Assembly: GCA_964523295.1 (NCBI GenBank)
Contig: CAZGAH010000008.1
Coordinates: forward strand, 1 to 64,000
Origin: CAZGAH01 sp964523295
GTDB lineage: Bacteria; Desulfobacterota; Desulfovibrionia; Desulfovibrionales; Desulfovibrionaceae
Length of the DNA stretch: 64,000 nt
Direction of reading: 5' to 3'
Below are positions 1 through 8,495 of the stretch, one piece after another. Made by a program: the position numbers and the translations under genes. Within the stretch, counting starts at the first letter, position 1. Each line of letters begins with the position of its first letter. A model generated the notes under the pieces. The model did not search any database. It had not been told where the DNA came from and saw only the letters and a program-made list of their open reading frames with translations.

Positions 1-53
1 GGTGGGTCAATTCTGCGTGTCGTTAGGGGGTCAGTTTATGGTGTCGCCTGACA
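1..53. mobile_element. Terminus of an IS21-like insertion sequence (rest lies left of the window)
   Basis: Read on the minus strand, modA coding sequence stops making sense at a TGTCAGGCGACACC end (position 53 downward). This is followed by two spaced, related motifs, aaactgaccccc and cagaattgacccacc. Short repeated motifs of the CTGACCC/TTGACCC type behind a TG dinucleotide end are typical of IS21-family termini. No transposase is visible because the element continues off the window, so the family is inferred from the end only. Confidence 0.5.
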
Positions 54-305
54 TTGCTCATCAGCGGACATAAAAAATTGGAACGGTGCACCCTGCTTGA
101 TTTGGCGATAAAAATTTCCTGCCGAACCAAACGAGACATCTATTTCTTTTCCTGTTTGGCGCTTAAACATGTCGACGACTTCTTCAAGCGCGTATTTCAA
201 ATCAGCAGCAGCCGCAATAACAGGCGGCTCTTCCCCATATAAAGAGCCACAGCAAAACAGAATGAAAACAAACGAGCACAGCAACATCACGCAATTTTTA
301 GCCAT
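36..305 (-). pseudogene. modA: modA, molybdate ABC transporter periplasmic binding protein, 3' end lost to an insertion
   Basis: ModA captures molybdate or tungstate in the periplasm for the ModBC importer. The start at 305 has a good AAGGAG ribosome binding site. A signal peptide covers about residues 1-24 and is followed by the mature ModA start: IAAAADLKYALEEVV, then FGSAGNFYRQI (the oxyanion-binding Ser loop) and FFMSADE. After SADE only six unrelated residues follow before a stop at 36. About 83 residues of a protein normally near 250 are left, so it lacks the second lobe and cannot work as a binding protein. The break coincides with the end of the IS-like sequence at 53. Either modBC lie beyond the element or the operon is dead. 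Confidence 0.8.
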
Positions 306-610
306 TGAGCCTCTCCTTTGTGTAGCGAATGTAACGATTCATTATCCATTAGCAATTTCTGTTCCACAAAAAAAGTCAATGAATAACAGATAGATGTCGC
401 TCTGCCGAGAAGCGTTTCGCACATGAAAGACACTTTTGTTTGTGGATGCATACAATACTGTTGTCTGGCAAGAAAGAAACCGCCCCCCCCGGGAAAACGG
501 GGTTGTTTGGGCGGCAGATGGCCCCTCCGTCGTGCTTCCGTACCAGGAAAGGGCCGACGCAATGCTTCGCAGTCGTACGCAACTCATGCGCGGTGCCCGA
601 AGGCCGGCAA
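306..610. other. Intergenic stretch, upstream of modA
   Basis: It lies between the modA start and the 3' end of the TPR membrane protein gene. It holds a run of eight C (483-490) inside an imperfect GC-rich inverted repeat. It must carry the modA promoter, but I see no convincing -35/-10 pair, ModE-like box or small gene. Confidence 0.5.
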
Positions 611-2224
611 TCAGGGTCGCTTTTCCAGCATAGCCGATACGGTGGCGATATGCTGGAGGACCCGGGCATTGTCCGGCTGGAGACTTCGGGCCTTTTCGAA
701 CTCGATCAGCGCCTCTTCAAGCCGGCCCTGGCGGGTGAGCGTGGCGCCGAGATTGAATCTTCCCAGGAAATAATCCGGCCTCATTCGCAAGACCTCCTGG
801 AGGATCGTCTCCGCGTCGTCGTAGCGTGCCTGGTTGAACAGCAGCAGACTCAGTTCTCCGTAGGCGTCGATATGGCGGGGATTGATGCGCAGGGATTCGC
901 GGAAATGCGCTTCCGCCTCGGCCAGGCGCCCGTCTGCGGCCAGGCGCCGTCCCATGAAGCGGTGGACGACGTAATTGTCGCGCGTAGCTGCCAGCGTATG
1001 CGCGAACAGGGTCTCGGTGTCGCGCCAGACAGCGATCTGGCGCCAGGTCTGCCAGCTCAGCAGGGCGACGAGGCAGACGGAGCACAGGACCAGGGCCTGC
1101 CTGGCCGGCGTGCTGCGTGGCCAGGGCACGGCCCAGACCACGGCGATAAACAACCCGATCAGCGGCAGATAGGTGTAGCGGTCGGCCATGGCCTGGCTGC
1201 CAATCTGCACCAGCCCCACCACGGGCAAGAGCGTGCCGAGGAACCAGAGCCAGCCGACCAACAACGAGGGAAGGCGGCGGCGCAACGCATACGCGGCCAG
1301 GGATACGGCCGAGAGCATCGCCAGCGAGCCTGCCGCGTGCCAGAGAGACGGCTGCCGGCTCAGGGGATAGAGCACGGCCAGGTCGACGGGCAGCAGCGTC
1401 TTGCCGATGTAGCTGGCGTAGGCGATCAGCACCGTGGCAAGGCGCTTGAGCAAGTCCCACTCGCTCCATGGCGCCATGGCTCCGCAGGACTGCGGCACCA
1501 GAAAGATGACCATCGAGGCAAGCGCCACGAGCGCAAGCAAGGGCGCCTTCTCCAGCAGCAGCCAGGGCAAGGAACGGGTGGCGCACGGAGAGCCCCCCTC
1601 CCCGTCGGATCCGCGCATCCGTCGTAACGGCCAGTAGTCCAGCAGCAGCAGCACGAACGGCCAGGTGACCAGCGTCTGTTTGGAGAGCAACCCCAGCGCC
1701 AGGCAGGCAGCCACTGTTGCGTACCGAAGCTGTCCGGGATTGCGCGCGTAGCCGACATAGGCGTTGAGACACAGAAAGGCGAAAAAACCGCTGAGCACGT
1801 CTTTACGACACGAGGCCCAGGCAACGGACTCCACGTGCAGCGGGTGCAGGGCGAACAGCGCCGCGACGGCGACGCTACGCCAGGGCGAACCGGTCATCCG
1901 CGCCAGGGCAATGAAGAGCAGCAGCGCATTGGCCAGATGGAGAACCAGGCCTGCGGCATGGTGCCCGGCGGGATCGAGCCCGAACAGGAGATAATCGATT
2001 GCGTGGGAGATCCAGGTCAGGGGATGATAGTTGCACTGATGGGCTGCGCTGAAGGCCTGCAGCGTGATCCGGGCCAGGCTGTCCTGCTGGATGAGGGTAT
2101 TGCTTAGGATGTACAGATCGTCGTCAAAGGCGACGAATCCGTTGAACAGGACGCCATGCCAGACGAGGAGCGTGGCAAGGACCAATCCTGCTCCAAGAAA
2201 AAGGAGTCGTCCTGGCCGATCCAT
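611..2224 (-). CDS. Polytopic membrane protein with C-terminal TPR repeats, TMTC/GT-C glycosyltransferase-like
   Basis: The protein has 537 residues. The N-terminal about 390 form a multi-span membrane region with the hallmarks of the TMTC-like (GT-C fold) family: FDDDLYI in the first periplasmic loop, NYHPLTWISHAIDY, and HPLHVESVAWASCRKDVLS. The acidic pair in the first loop is the position used for catalysis and metal binding in GT-C enzymes. The C-terminal about 140 residues carry about three tetratricopeptide repeats (AEAEAHFRESLRINPRHIDAY; YDDAETILQEVLRMRPDY; LEEALIEFEKARSLQPDNA). Homologues are thought to transfer sugars from polyprenyl-phosphate donors to exported proteins or glycans. 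The substrate cannot be read from sequence. It stands alone between modA and the ACT-domain gene. Confidence 0.75.
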   Translation of the reverse strand: MDRPGRLLFLGAGLVLATLLVWHGVLFNGFVAFDDDLYILSNTLIQQDSLARITLQAFSAAHQCNYHPLTWISHAIDYLLFGLDPAGHHAAGLVLHLANALLLFIALARMTGSPWRSVAVAALFALHPLHVESVAWASCRKDVLSGFFAFLCLNAYVGYARNPGQLRYATVAACLALGLLSKQTLVTWPFVLLLLDYWPLRRMRGSDGEGGSPCATRSLPWLLLEKAPLLALVALASMVIFLVPQSCGAMAPWSEWDLLKRLATVLIAYASYIGKTLLPVDLAVLYPLSRQPSLWHAAGSLAMLSAVSLAAYALRRRLPSLLVGWLWFLGTLLPVVGLVQIGSQAMADRYTYLPLIGLFIAVVWAVPWPRSTPARQALVLCSVCLVALLSWQTWRQIAVWRDTETLFAHTLAATRDNYVVHRFMGRRLAADGRLAEAEAHFRESLRINPRHIDAYGELSLLLFNQARYDDAETILQEVLRMRPDYFLGRFNLGATLTRQGRLEEALIEFEKARSLQPDNARVLQHIATVSAMLEKRP

Positions 2225-2418
2225 GTCTGCTCACGTCCGAGAGCAAGAGTTCATGCGTAGCGCCTGAAAAACACATCCCAGCGCAGGCTGGCCAGCGCTA
2301 TTCACGCCCTGGCGTAGCGCGCCATCCTGGCGAACGTGTCGCAGGGAGACCGAGCGCCCGAGTTCCCGCCGCAAAGGTCCATGAAGCGGCGCCGCAACCG
2401 TCTTGCAGCGCTGCCGTG

Positions 2419-2850
2419 CTAAATGCTGTATATCTTATCTCCGGGCACAATGGGAATATTGTGGCGCTGCAACAGCTCAATGGCCTGATCGGTGCGATCG
2501 AAGCGGAAAATGAGAATGGCGTTTTTTCCGCTCTGTTGCACGAAGGCATACATATACTCGACGTTGATGCCTTCGTTGCTGAGGATGCTCAGAATGTTGC
2601 TCAGCCCGCCCGGCTGATCCGCGACCTCGACGGCGACCACCGTGGTGCGGCCAACGGTAAAGCCCTTCTCTTTGAGCGCATTACGCGCCGCTTCGAAGTC
2701 GGTGACGATGAGCCGCAGGATGCCGAAATCCGACGTATCCGCCAGAGACAAGGCCCTGATATTGATACCGGCTTCGGCGATGACCCGGGTCACTTCGGCC
2801 AGACGTCCGGCCTTGTTTTCGAGAAAAATGGATATCTGATCAACTTTCAT
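2419..2850 (-). CDS. Tandem ACT-domain protein
   Basis: This protein of 143 residues consists of two ACT domains (about 1-65 and 70-140). The first begins MKVDQISIFLENKAGRLAEV and the second has VEVADQPGGLSNILSILSNEG. ACT domains bind small ligands, usually amino acids, and act as allosteric modules. No catalytic domain is present. Its start has a GAGG ribosome binding site. It lies 110 bases downstream of the phenylacetate-CoA ligase gene on the same strand. This pairing is common in anaerobic deltaproteobacteria and archaea using aryl-CoA ligases (indolepyruvate and arylacetate metabolism), which suggests it senses an aromatic amino acid or modulates the ligase. That role is inference. Confidence 0.85.
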   Translation of the reverse strand: MKVDQISIFLENKAGRLAEVTRVIAEAGINIRALSLADTSDFGILRLIVTDFEAARNALKEKGFTVGRTTVVAVEVADQPGGLSNILSILSNEGINVEYMYAFVQQSGKNAILIFRFDRTDQAIELLQRHNIPIVPGDKIYSI

Positions 2851-2960
2851 GGCTTCCCTCGCTGGTTTCGCGTCGGCTGATCCGGTCCACAGACCGGGGG
2901 CCGCTCGGGGTTCGTTGCCGGTCGGTCATTGCCGGGGCCATCGACAGGCGCTCACGCCGG

Positions 2961-4268
2961 TCAAGGATTCTCTTTCCGCAGATCGATGACGCGCCTGGCC
3001 TTGCCCTGCGAGCGTTCGATGGTCTGCGGCTCGACCAGCTTGACTTTGGCGGTCACGCCCAGAAATTCCTTGATGGTCTTCTGTATCTTGGCCTCACTTC
3101 GTTGCAGCGTCTTGATTTCATCCGAAAAAATGGACTCGCTGACCTCTACCTGGACTTCCATGGCGTCAAGCATGCCTTCGCGTTTGATAAGGATCTGGTA
3201 GTGCGGGCTCAGTCCCTCGCTCTCGAGCAGGATGCTCTCTATCTGCGACGGAAAGACATTGACGCCGCGGATGATGAGCATGTCGTCGCTGCGGCCCATG
3301 ATCCGGTTCATGCGCACCAACGTTCGACCACAGGTGCAGGGCACGTAATTCAGCGACGTGATGTCGCGCGTGCGGTAGCGCAACAGCGGTATGCCTTCCT
3401 TGGTGAGCGTGGTGAAGACCAGTTCTCCCTCGGTTCCCGGCGGCAGTTGCTCTCCGGTGACCGGATCGATGATTTCCGGCAGGAAATGATCCTCGAAGAT
3501 GTGCATGCCCTGCTGCGCCTCGATGCACTCCATGGACACGCCCGGCCCCATGATCTCGGACAGACCATAGATATTCATGGCCTTGATGCCGGTTTTCGCC
3601 TCGATTTCCCGACGCATTTCCTCGGTCCAGGGCTCTGCGCCGAAAATACCGATGCGTAGCGGCAGATCTTTGATATCGATGCCGGCCTCGCGGGCGGATT
3701 CATAAATGAAGAGCATGTAGGAGGGCGTACAGCAGATCACGGTCGGCCCAAAATCCTTGAGCAAGGCGACCTGGCGTTTGGTTGCACCGCCGGAAATGGG
3801 CACCACGGTCGCACCGAGACGCTCGGCACCGTAATGGGCGCCAAGGCCGCCGGTAAACAGCCCGTAGCCGTAGGCGTTATGGATGATATCACCCGGCCTG
3901 GCCCCGCCGCAGACAAAGGCCCGGGCCATGCATTCGGCCCAGTTGTCGAGGTCGCGCCGCGTATAGCCTACGACCGTCGCCTTGCCGGTCGTTCCGCTCG
4001 ATGCGTGCACCCGAACGATGGTCTCGCGCGGAACAGCGAACAGGCCAAAGGGATAATGATTGCGTAAATCCTGTTTTTCCGTGAAGGGAAGCAGCCTGAC
4101 GTCCTCGAGACGCCTGATGTCCATGGGCGTTATCCCAAGTTCATCCAGCCGCTTGCGATAAAACGGCACATTCGCGTAAACGCGCTCGACCTGGGTTTTC
4201 AGACGACGGAACTGAAGCCGTTCCATCTCCTCCCGGGGTAAAGTCTCCATCTGCACGTCATAGATCAT
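2961..4268 (-). CDS. paaK: Phenylacetate--CoA ligase
   Basis: This AMP-forming ligase of 435 residues activates phenylacetate or a related arylacetate to its CoA thioester in the cytoplasm. Visible motifs are the P-loop HASSGTTGKATVVGYTRRD, the aryl-pocket stretch NAYGYGLFTGGLGAHYGAERL, the A5-type motif NIYGLSEIMGPG, YRTRDI, and a C-terminal domain with MGRSDDMLIIRGVNVFPSQIE. I chose the ATG at 4268 because CAGGAG lies eight bases upstream and this start gives the usual family length. Reading open further upstream adds a low-complexity leader unlike the family. The ACT-domain gene follows on the same strand. In sulfate reducers and fermenters this enzyme commonly serves arylacetates made from Phe, Tyr or Trp, so the exact acid is not certain. 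Confidence 0.93.
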   Translation of the reverse strand: MIYDVQMETLPREEMERLQFRRLKTQVERVYANVPFYRKRLDELGITPMDIRRLEDVRLLPFTEKQDLRNHYPFGLFAVPRETIVRVHASSGTTGKATVVGYTRRDLDNWAECMARAFVCGGARPGDIIHNAYGYGLFTGGLGAHYGAERLGATVVPISGGATKRQVALLKDFGPTVICCTPSYMLFIYESAREAGIDIKDLPLRIGIFGAEPWTEEMRREIEAKTGIKAMNIYGLSEIMGPGVSMECIEAQQGMHIFEDHFLPEIIDPVTGEQLPPGTEGELVFTTLTKEGIPLLRYRTRDITSLNYVPCTCGRTLVRMNRIMGRSDDMLIIRGVNVFPSQIESILLESEGLSPHYQILIKREGMLDAMEVQVEVSESIFSDEIKTLQRSEAKIQKTIKEFLGVTAKVKLVEPQTIERSQGKARRVIDLRKENP

Positions 4269-4778
4269 GACTGACGCTCCTGGCAGTGTGGCCGCGGTGC
4301 GGCCGATCGCCGGCCGCCATCCGCCTGAAATGGACTGACACTTACAACCGCAAGCTGTGCCTGAAACAGACGCCAGGGTCAAGACCCACGGGCGTGTTCT
4401 TTCTATATCGCCATGACCGACACCCTGGGGCATACTCATTTTGCCTCTTGAATGATAGCTTACGTTGCGCAAAGCTTAATTCATCTGATTGTTTTTGCGA
4501 ACACAATGATGGTTATTACGTGTAATTATGGCATCACCCACACAGCACATCCCCCGCGCGCCCCCGTTCGCCAGCCTCGATACGACCTCCTCTCAGCGTT
4601 GCGACAATCCGGGAAATCATTCCCTACGCGACATGGCCGGCCAGACCGGACGACAGAAGACCCGCACTGCAAAGCGCGCCACATGACGTCGGATTACCGT
4701 CCTGGTCCTGGACGGAAACAATGCAATACGCTATCGTCCGGGCGTCCGGTCTCAACCCTGCAGCACGCGGAGGCCATC
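4269..4778. other. Divergent intergenic region between paaK and glk
   Basis: About 510 bases separate two outward-reading genes and must hold both promoters. The segment around 4440-4540 is AT-richer than its surroundings. Several weak -10-like hexamers occur (for example TATTAC at 4514) but none has a well-spaced -35. An open frame runs through it into glk, but its translation has no family resemblance. Confidence 0.5.
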
Positions 4779-5753
4779 ATGCCAGGTATCCTTGCTGCCG
4801 ATATCGGCGGAACCAACAGTCGCTTCGGCCATTTCATTGCCCGGGATGCGGAACGCGTCGAACTCGTGTCCACGACCTGGATCAAGACCGCACAGGCGAG
4901 GTCCTTCGGCGAACTGCTCGAACTCCTTCCGGCGCAGGGCTTCGACCTGCCGCCAGCTAAGGCCGACATCGCCGTCATCGCCATAGCCGGAGCCGTGGAG
5001 GATGGCGTCCGCTGCACCCCGTCCAATATCCCCTGGTCCATCGACCTGGGCAATGCCGCCCGGGACTTCGGTCTTCGCCGCGTCGCCCTGATCAACGACT
5101 TCGTCGCCCAGGCCTTTGCCTGCCGCTCGCCCGTGGCCGAACGCTGCCGCGTGCTGCTGCCCGGCGACCCGGCCCCCGACGGCGCCATTGCCGCCATCGG
5201 CGCCGGAACGGGCCTGGGCAAATGCGCCCTGCTCCCCGTGGAGTGCAACGGCCGGCGTGAATACCGGCCCATACCCTCGGAAGGCGGACATACCGACATT
5301 CCCTTTCTGACGCGCGCAGAATTCGAATACCAGGAATTCCTGCGCAACATGACCGGCCGAGGCCAGATCATCGGCGACATCGTACTCAGCGGCCGCGGCC
5401 TGGCCCTGCTGCACGAATTCCACACCGGCCAGGCCCTCTCCCCGCCCGACGCGGCCGCCTGTTGCAACGAGTCCCCACTGTGCCCCACCGTCGAATGGTA
5501 TGCCCGCTTCTACGCCCGCAGTTGCCGCAACTACGTCCTGGAAGTGCTGGCCCGCGGCGGTATCTTCATCACCGGCGGCGTAGCGGCAAAAAACCCCTGC
5601 CTGGTCGAACATCCGGCCTTTGCCGAGGAATTCCGCTTCAGCCCGACCCACGGCGACCTCATCGCCAAGGTCCCGGTCCGACTCAATAGCGACGAAAACG
5701 CCGGCCTCTGGGGCGCGGCGACCTGCGGGGCGCAACTGCTCCAACTCCCATGA
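4779..5753 (+). CDS. glk: Glucokinase
   Basis: This enzyme of 324 residues phosphorylates glucose with ATP in the cytoplasm and belongs to the proteobacterial Glk group of the ASKHA fold. It starts MPGILAADIGGTNSRFG, the phosphate-1 loop. It also has AIAGAVEDG, WSIDL, the adenosine/phosphate-2 loop AIGAGTGLGKCAL, the sugar-binding PSEGGHTD, LSGRGL, and GGIFITGGVAAKN near the C-terminus. The start at 4779 follows GGAGG at good spacing, and upstream in-frame codons do not resemble the family. The gene appears monocistronic and ends ahead of a likely terminator. It probably serves internal glycogen or trehalose breakdown, because no sugar importer is nearby. Confidence 0.93.
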   Translation: MPGILAADIGGTNSRFGHFIARDAERVELVSTTWIKTAQARSFGELLELLPAQGFDLPPAKADIAVIAIAGAVEDGVRCTPSNIPWSIDLGNAARDFGLRRVALINDFVAQAFACRSPVAERCRVLLPGDPAPDGAIAAIGAGTGLGKCALLPVECNGRREYRPIPSEGGHTDIPFLTRAEFEYQEFLRNMTGRGQIIGDIVLSGRGLALLHEFHTGQALSPPDAAACCNESPLCPTVEWYARFYARSCRNYVLEVLARGGIFITGGVAAKNPCLVEHPAFAEEFRFSPTHGDLIAKVPVRLNSDENAGLWGAATCGAQLLQLP

Positions 5754-5789
5754 CCGCCCCGTATCAAACCACCTCTCATCACACGACAT

Positions 5790-5820
5790 ACCCGGCCACC
5801 GCTCATCCGGTCTTTTTTTT
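5790..5820 (+). terminator. Possible rho-independent terminator of glk
   Basis: A short GC stem (CCGG at 5792-5795 with CCGG at 5807-5810, or ACCG/CGGT inside it) is followed by TCTTTTTTTT at 5811-5820, 38 bases after the glk stop. The stem is only four pairs, so the U-run is the main evidence. Confidence 0.4.
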
Positions 5821-6129
5821 GTTCACAGGGAAACAAACTCTACGCGCAGGGCTCCGTGTGCCCTCCCTGAGAGGGAGTATTACGTTTCAAACTGTTTCAT
5901 TTTGATTCACTCGTGAACCATTGACGTTCTATTATGTTTCAAATTGGCTCCCCCAGCCACCGCCAATTGACCTTATTCATTGATATTCTTGATAATTTTC
6001 CCCAGGCACAGGCTTTGCTTCTTATGGGGGGTTTGCCATTTGGTCATTGTCAGGGGCGTGGAGTTTGTAGAGGGCGGAGTTGGCGTCGCAGGCGAAAGGA
6101 ATAATCAAGGAGCCGGGAGACGGGAAGGC
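5821..6129. other. Intergenic region upstream of the CBS-domain gene
   Basis: It contains a small perfect hairpin CTCCC-TGAGA-GGGAG (near 5863-5879) without a U-run. It also has a near-direct repeat GTTTCAAACTG (5885) / GTTTCAAATTG (5936) separated by 40 bases, which could be an operator pair. TTGACG occurs at 5921 but lacks a matched -10 at normal spacing. No gene is seen. Confidence 0.4.
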
Positions 6130-6678
6130 ATGAAAGACATTACGGTGCAGGATAAAATGGCGCCCTTGGCGGAGCAGGCAGTCATTTCCGCCGGGGCGCG
6201 TCTGTATGACGCGGTAGTGGCGTTGGAACGAATCACGGAAGAAAACGGGGCGCAGCCGTTTCTGCTGGTACGCGACGAGGATGGGCGGTTTTGCGGACGG
6301 ATCGAGATGTTGGACATCCTTCGCGGTCTTGAGCCCAAGTATCTGGACCAGGCGCATTTCGAGGCCATGGAGCGCGTGGGGTTCAGCGCTCAGTTCGTCA
6401 AGCAGCTGCTGTCGGATTGCAGCCTGTTCGATGCGCCGCTCGAGCACCTGTGTCGCAGCGCTGCGGAACGCAGCGTAAAGGAAATACTGCAACCGTTGGG
6501 CGATGGTGAAACCATCGATGCCGCGGATACGCTGGACCACGCCATCCATAATATGGTCATGCTGGGGAGGGACAGTCTGCTGGTGTCCAGGGAAGACGCG
6601 GTGATCGGCGTCATCCGCGCAGCCGACATATTCGGGTGCATTACAACGAACATCAAAAACTGCGCGCTCGGCCGCTAG
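6130..6678 (+). CDS. CBS-domain protein
   Basis: This small cytoplasmic protein of 182 residues is built from two CBS motifs: residues about 5-70, ending FLLVRDEDGRFCGRIEMLDIL, and about 110-175, with DSLLVSREDAVIGVIRAADIF. A helical insert lies between them. Tandem CBS motifs form a Bateman module that binds adenine nucleotides. No effector domain is fused. The next gene, an anion transporter, starts only 33 bases downstream, so the two are almost certainly co-transcribed. A regulatory role on transport by energy charge is plausible but inferred. The start at 6130 follows GGGAAGG. Confidence 0.8.
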   Translation: MKDITVQDKMAPLAEQAVISAGARLYDAVVALERITEENGAQPFLLVRDEDGRFCGRIEMLDILRGLEPKYLDQAHFEAMERVGFSAQFVKQLLSDCSLFDAPLEHLCRSAAERSVKEILQPLGDGETIDAADTLDHAIHNMVMLGRDSLLVSREDAVIGVIRAADIFGCITTNIKNCALGR

Positions 6679-6711
6679 GGCCGCGAGCAGCCAGACATCG
6701 AGGAGGTTTCC

Positions 6712-8181
6712 ATGGCAAGCGCTGTAGCTACGCAGAAGGGCTTTGATGTCAAACGCACCGTATTTTTACTTCTTGGTGTATTCCTGTTCGCCATTGTCTA
6801 CTATTCGCCGCCCTGGCCGGACGCCATCGACCCGCTGGGCAAGCACTTCACCCTGTCGCAGCAGGGCAAGGGCGCGCTGGCCGTTTTTCTGCTCGCCGGC
6901 ACGTGGTGGGTGTTCGAGGTGCTGCCCATCGGCGTGACCTCGCTGATGATCGGCGTGCTGCAGGCGCTGTTCATGATCCGCAAGCCGGACGTGGCCTTCA
7001 AGGACTTCATGGATCCGTCCGTACTCTTCATTTTCGGCTCCATCGTCATCGGGATGGTCTTCACCAAGACAGGCCTGACCAAACGCATGGCCTACAAGAT
7101 GCTGATGATCGTGGGCGAAAAGACCAGCCTGATCCTGCTCGGCGTATTTTTCGTCACGGCGCTGCTGACGCACTTCATGGCCCATACCGCCGTGGCCGCG
7201 ACCATGTATCCGCTCTGCCTGGCCATTTACGGGCTGTATGGCGAGGGCGACCAGCAGACGAAGTTCGGCAAGAACCTGTTCATCGGCCTGGCCTATGTCT
7301 GCGGCGCGGGCAGCATCATCACCCTGCTCGGCGCGGCGCGCGGCATCGTGGCCCTGGGATTTTTCAAGGAACTGGCGGGCAAGGAAGTCAGCTTTTTCGA
7401 ATTCACCTACTATTTCGCCCCGATAGGCTGGCTCATGGTGGTGGTCATCTGGCTGTTCCTCCAGTTCGTGCTCAAGCCGGAGAAGAAGGTCATCCACGGT
7501 CTGCGCGAACGCGCCACGCAACTGTACAAGGGGCTGGGACCGATCTCGGGCAAGGAATACCTCTCGGCCGGGCTGATCCTCGCGGTCATCGTGTTCATGT
7601 CGCTGCAATCCTTCATTCCGGCCATCAAGCCGCTGAACAAGTCGGCGATCCTGCTGGTCTGCACGGTGCTCTTCTTCGTGTTCAAGATCCTGGACATCAA
7701 GGATCTCGAAGAGATTCCCTGGAACATCATCCTGCTCTTCAGCGGCGCCATGAGCATCGGCTTCTGCCTCTGGGAGACCGAGGCGGCCAAGTGGCTGGCC
7801 GTGAACTGGCTGTCCCTGTTCAAGGAATCCAACTGGTTCGTGTTCGTCATGAGCGTGACCTTTTTCGTGCTGGTCATGACCAACTTCATCATGAACGTGG
7901 CGGCCATTGCCATCTCACTGCCCGTGGCCCTGGTGCTCTGCCCGTATCTGAACGTCGCTCCCGAGGTCATTCTCTTCGCCTCGCTGACCGCCGCGGGCAT
8001 GCCCTTTCTCCTGCTTGTCGGCGCCGCACCGAACGCCATTGCCTACAACTCCGGGCTGTTCACCAGCGGGGAATTTTTCCGCTACGGTCTGCTGGCCAGC
8101 GTGCTGCTGATGATTGTCATCGCCCTTTTTGTTGCCTTTGTCTGGCCCATGATGGGCATGCCAATCATGGCGACAAACTGA
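6712..8181 (+). CDS. DASS-family (SLC13-type) sodium/anion symporter
   Basis: This inner-membrane carrier of 489 residues has about twelve hydrophobic segments and two inverted halves. The family markers are the paired re-entrant regions: FVTALLTHFMAHTAVAATMYP in the first half, and the related FVLVMTNFIMNVAAIAIS followed by LTAAGMPFLLLVGAAPNAIAY in the second. DASS proteins import dicarboxylates such as succinate, fumarate or malate, or sulfate, with sodium. Sequence alone does not separate these, and sulfate is a tempting substrate in a sulfate reducer. The start has AGGAGG upstream. It pairs with the CBS gene in front and is followed, after a terminator-like hairpin, by a two-component locus. 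Confidence 0.88.
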   Translation: MASAVATQKGFDVKRTVFLLLGVFLFAIVYYSPPWPDAIDPLGKHFTLSQQGKGALAVFLLAGTWWVFEVLPIGVTSLMIGVLQALFMIRKPDVAFKDFMDPSVLFIFGSIVIGMVFTKTGLTKRMAYKMLMIVGEKTSLILLGVFFVTALLTHFMAHTAVAATMYPLCLAIYGLYGEGDQQTKFGKNLFIGLAYVCGAGSIITLLGAARGIVALGFFKELAGKEVSFFEFTYYFAPIGWLMVVVIWLFLQFVLKPEKKVIHGLRERATQLYKGLGPISGKEYLSAGLILAVIVFMSLQSFIPAIKPLNKSAILLVCTVLFFVFKILDIKDLEEIPWNIILLFSGAMSIGFCLWETEAAKWLAVNWLSLFKESNWFVFVMSVTFFVLVMTNFIMNVAAIAISLPVALVLCPYLNVAPEVILFASLTAAGMPFLLLVGAAPNAIAYNSGLFTSGEFFRYGLLASVLLMIVIALFVAFVWPMMGMPIMATN

Positions 8182-8495
8182 GCGAAGGCGATTCAATTCA
8201 AAACGCAATGTTGCCAGGAGCCAGCGACCCGCATAGGCATAGGGGCTGATTTCGCGAGTGCATGTCGTCCGGGCACGCCGGACTTCCGCGTGCCCATTTC
8301 CTTTAAAAAGAAACGCTGATAAGGGAATTTTGCTACATTCATCCCCAAAGTGCATAACTCAGGGGCTCTAAAAGGGAGTCGGACACCGCGCGCCCGAGGG
8401 TACAGACTCAGGAAGGCGGACTGACAGCTCCCTGCAAAGATCAACGGAACCGGACGCCCGACGAGCAGGCGTCTCAAGACAGCGCGGAGCAGAGC
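8182..8495. other. Intergenic region between the DASS transporter and the histidine kinase
   Basis: It holds the overlapping hairpins described at 8269-8297 and then a stretch with no coding signal. TTTAAAA at 8303 is the only AT-rich block. A promoter for the histidine kinase operon should lie here, but no clear hexamers are seen. Confidence 0.4.
8269..8297 (+). terminator. Terminator-like hairpin with a mutually exclusive alternative stem
   Basis: GGGCACGC (8273-8280) pairs perfectly with GCGTGCCC (8290-8297) over a nine-base loop and is followed by ATTTCCTTT. A second perfect stem, GTCCGG (8269-8274) with CCGGAC (8280-8285), uses part of the same bases, so only one can form at a time. The simplest reading is a terminator for the DASS gene. 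A switch controlling the downstream kinase is possible. Confidence 0.5.

Noticed and set aside
483..490. Run of eight C, considered as a phase-variable tract
   Set aside because: It is intergenic, not in a reading frame or clear promoter spacer, and short for slippage control.
4452..4778. 109-codon upstream extension of glucokinase
   Set aside because: Unlike the family. The ATG at 4779 has a good ribosome binding site and gives the normal N-terminus.
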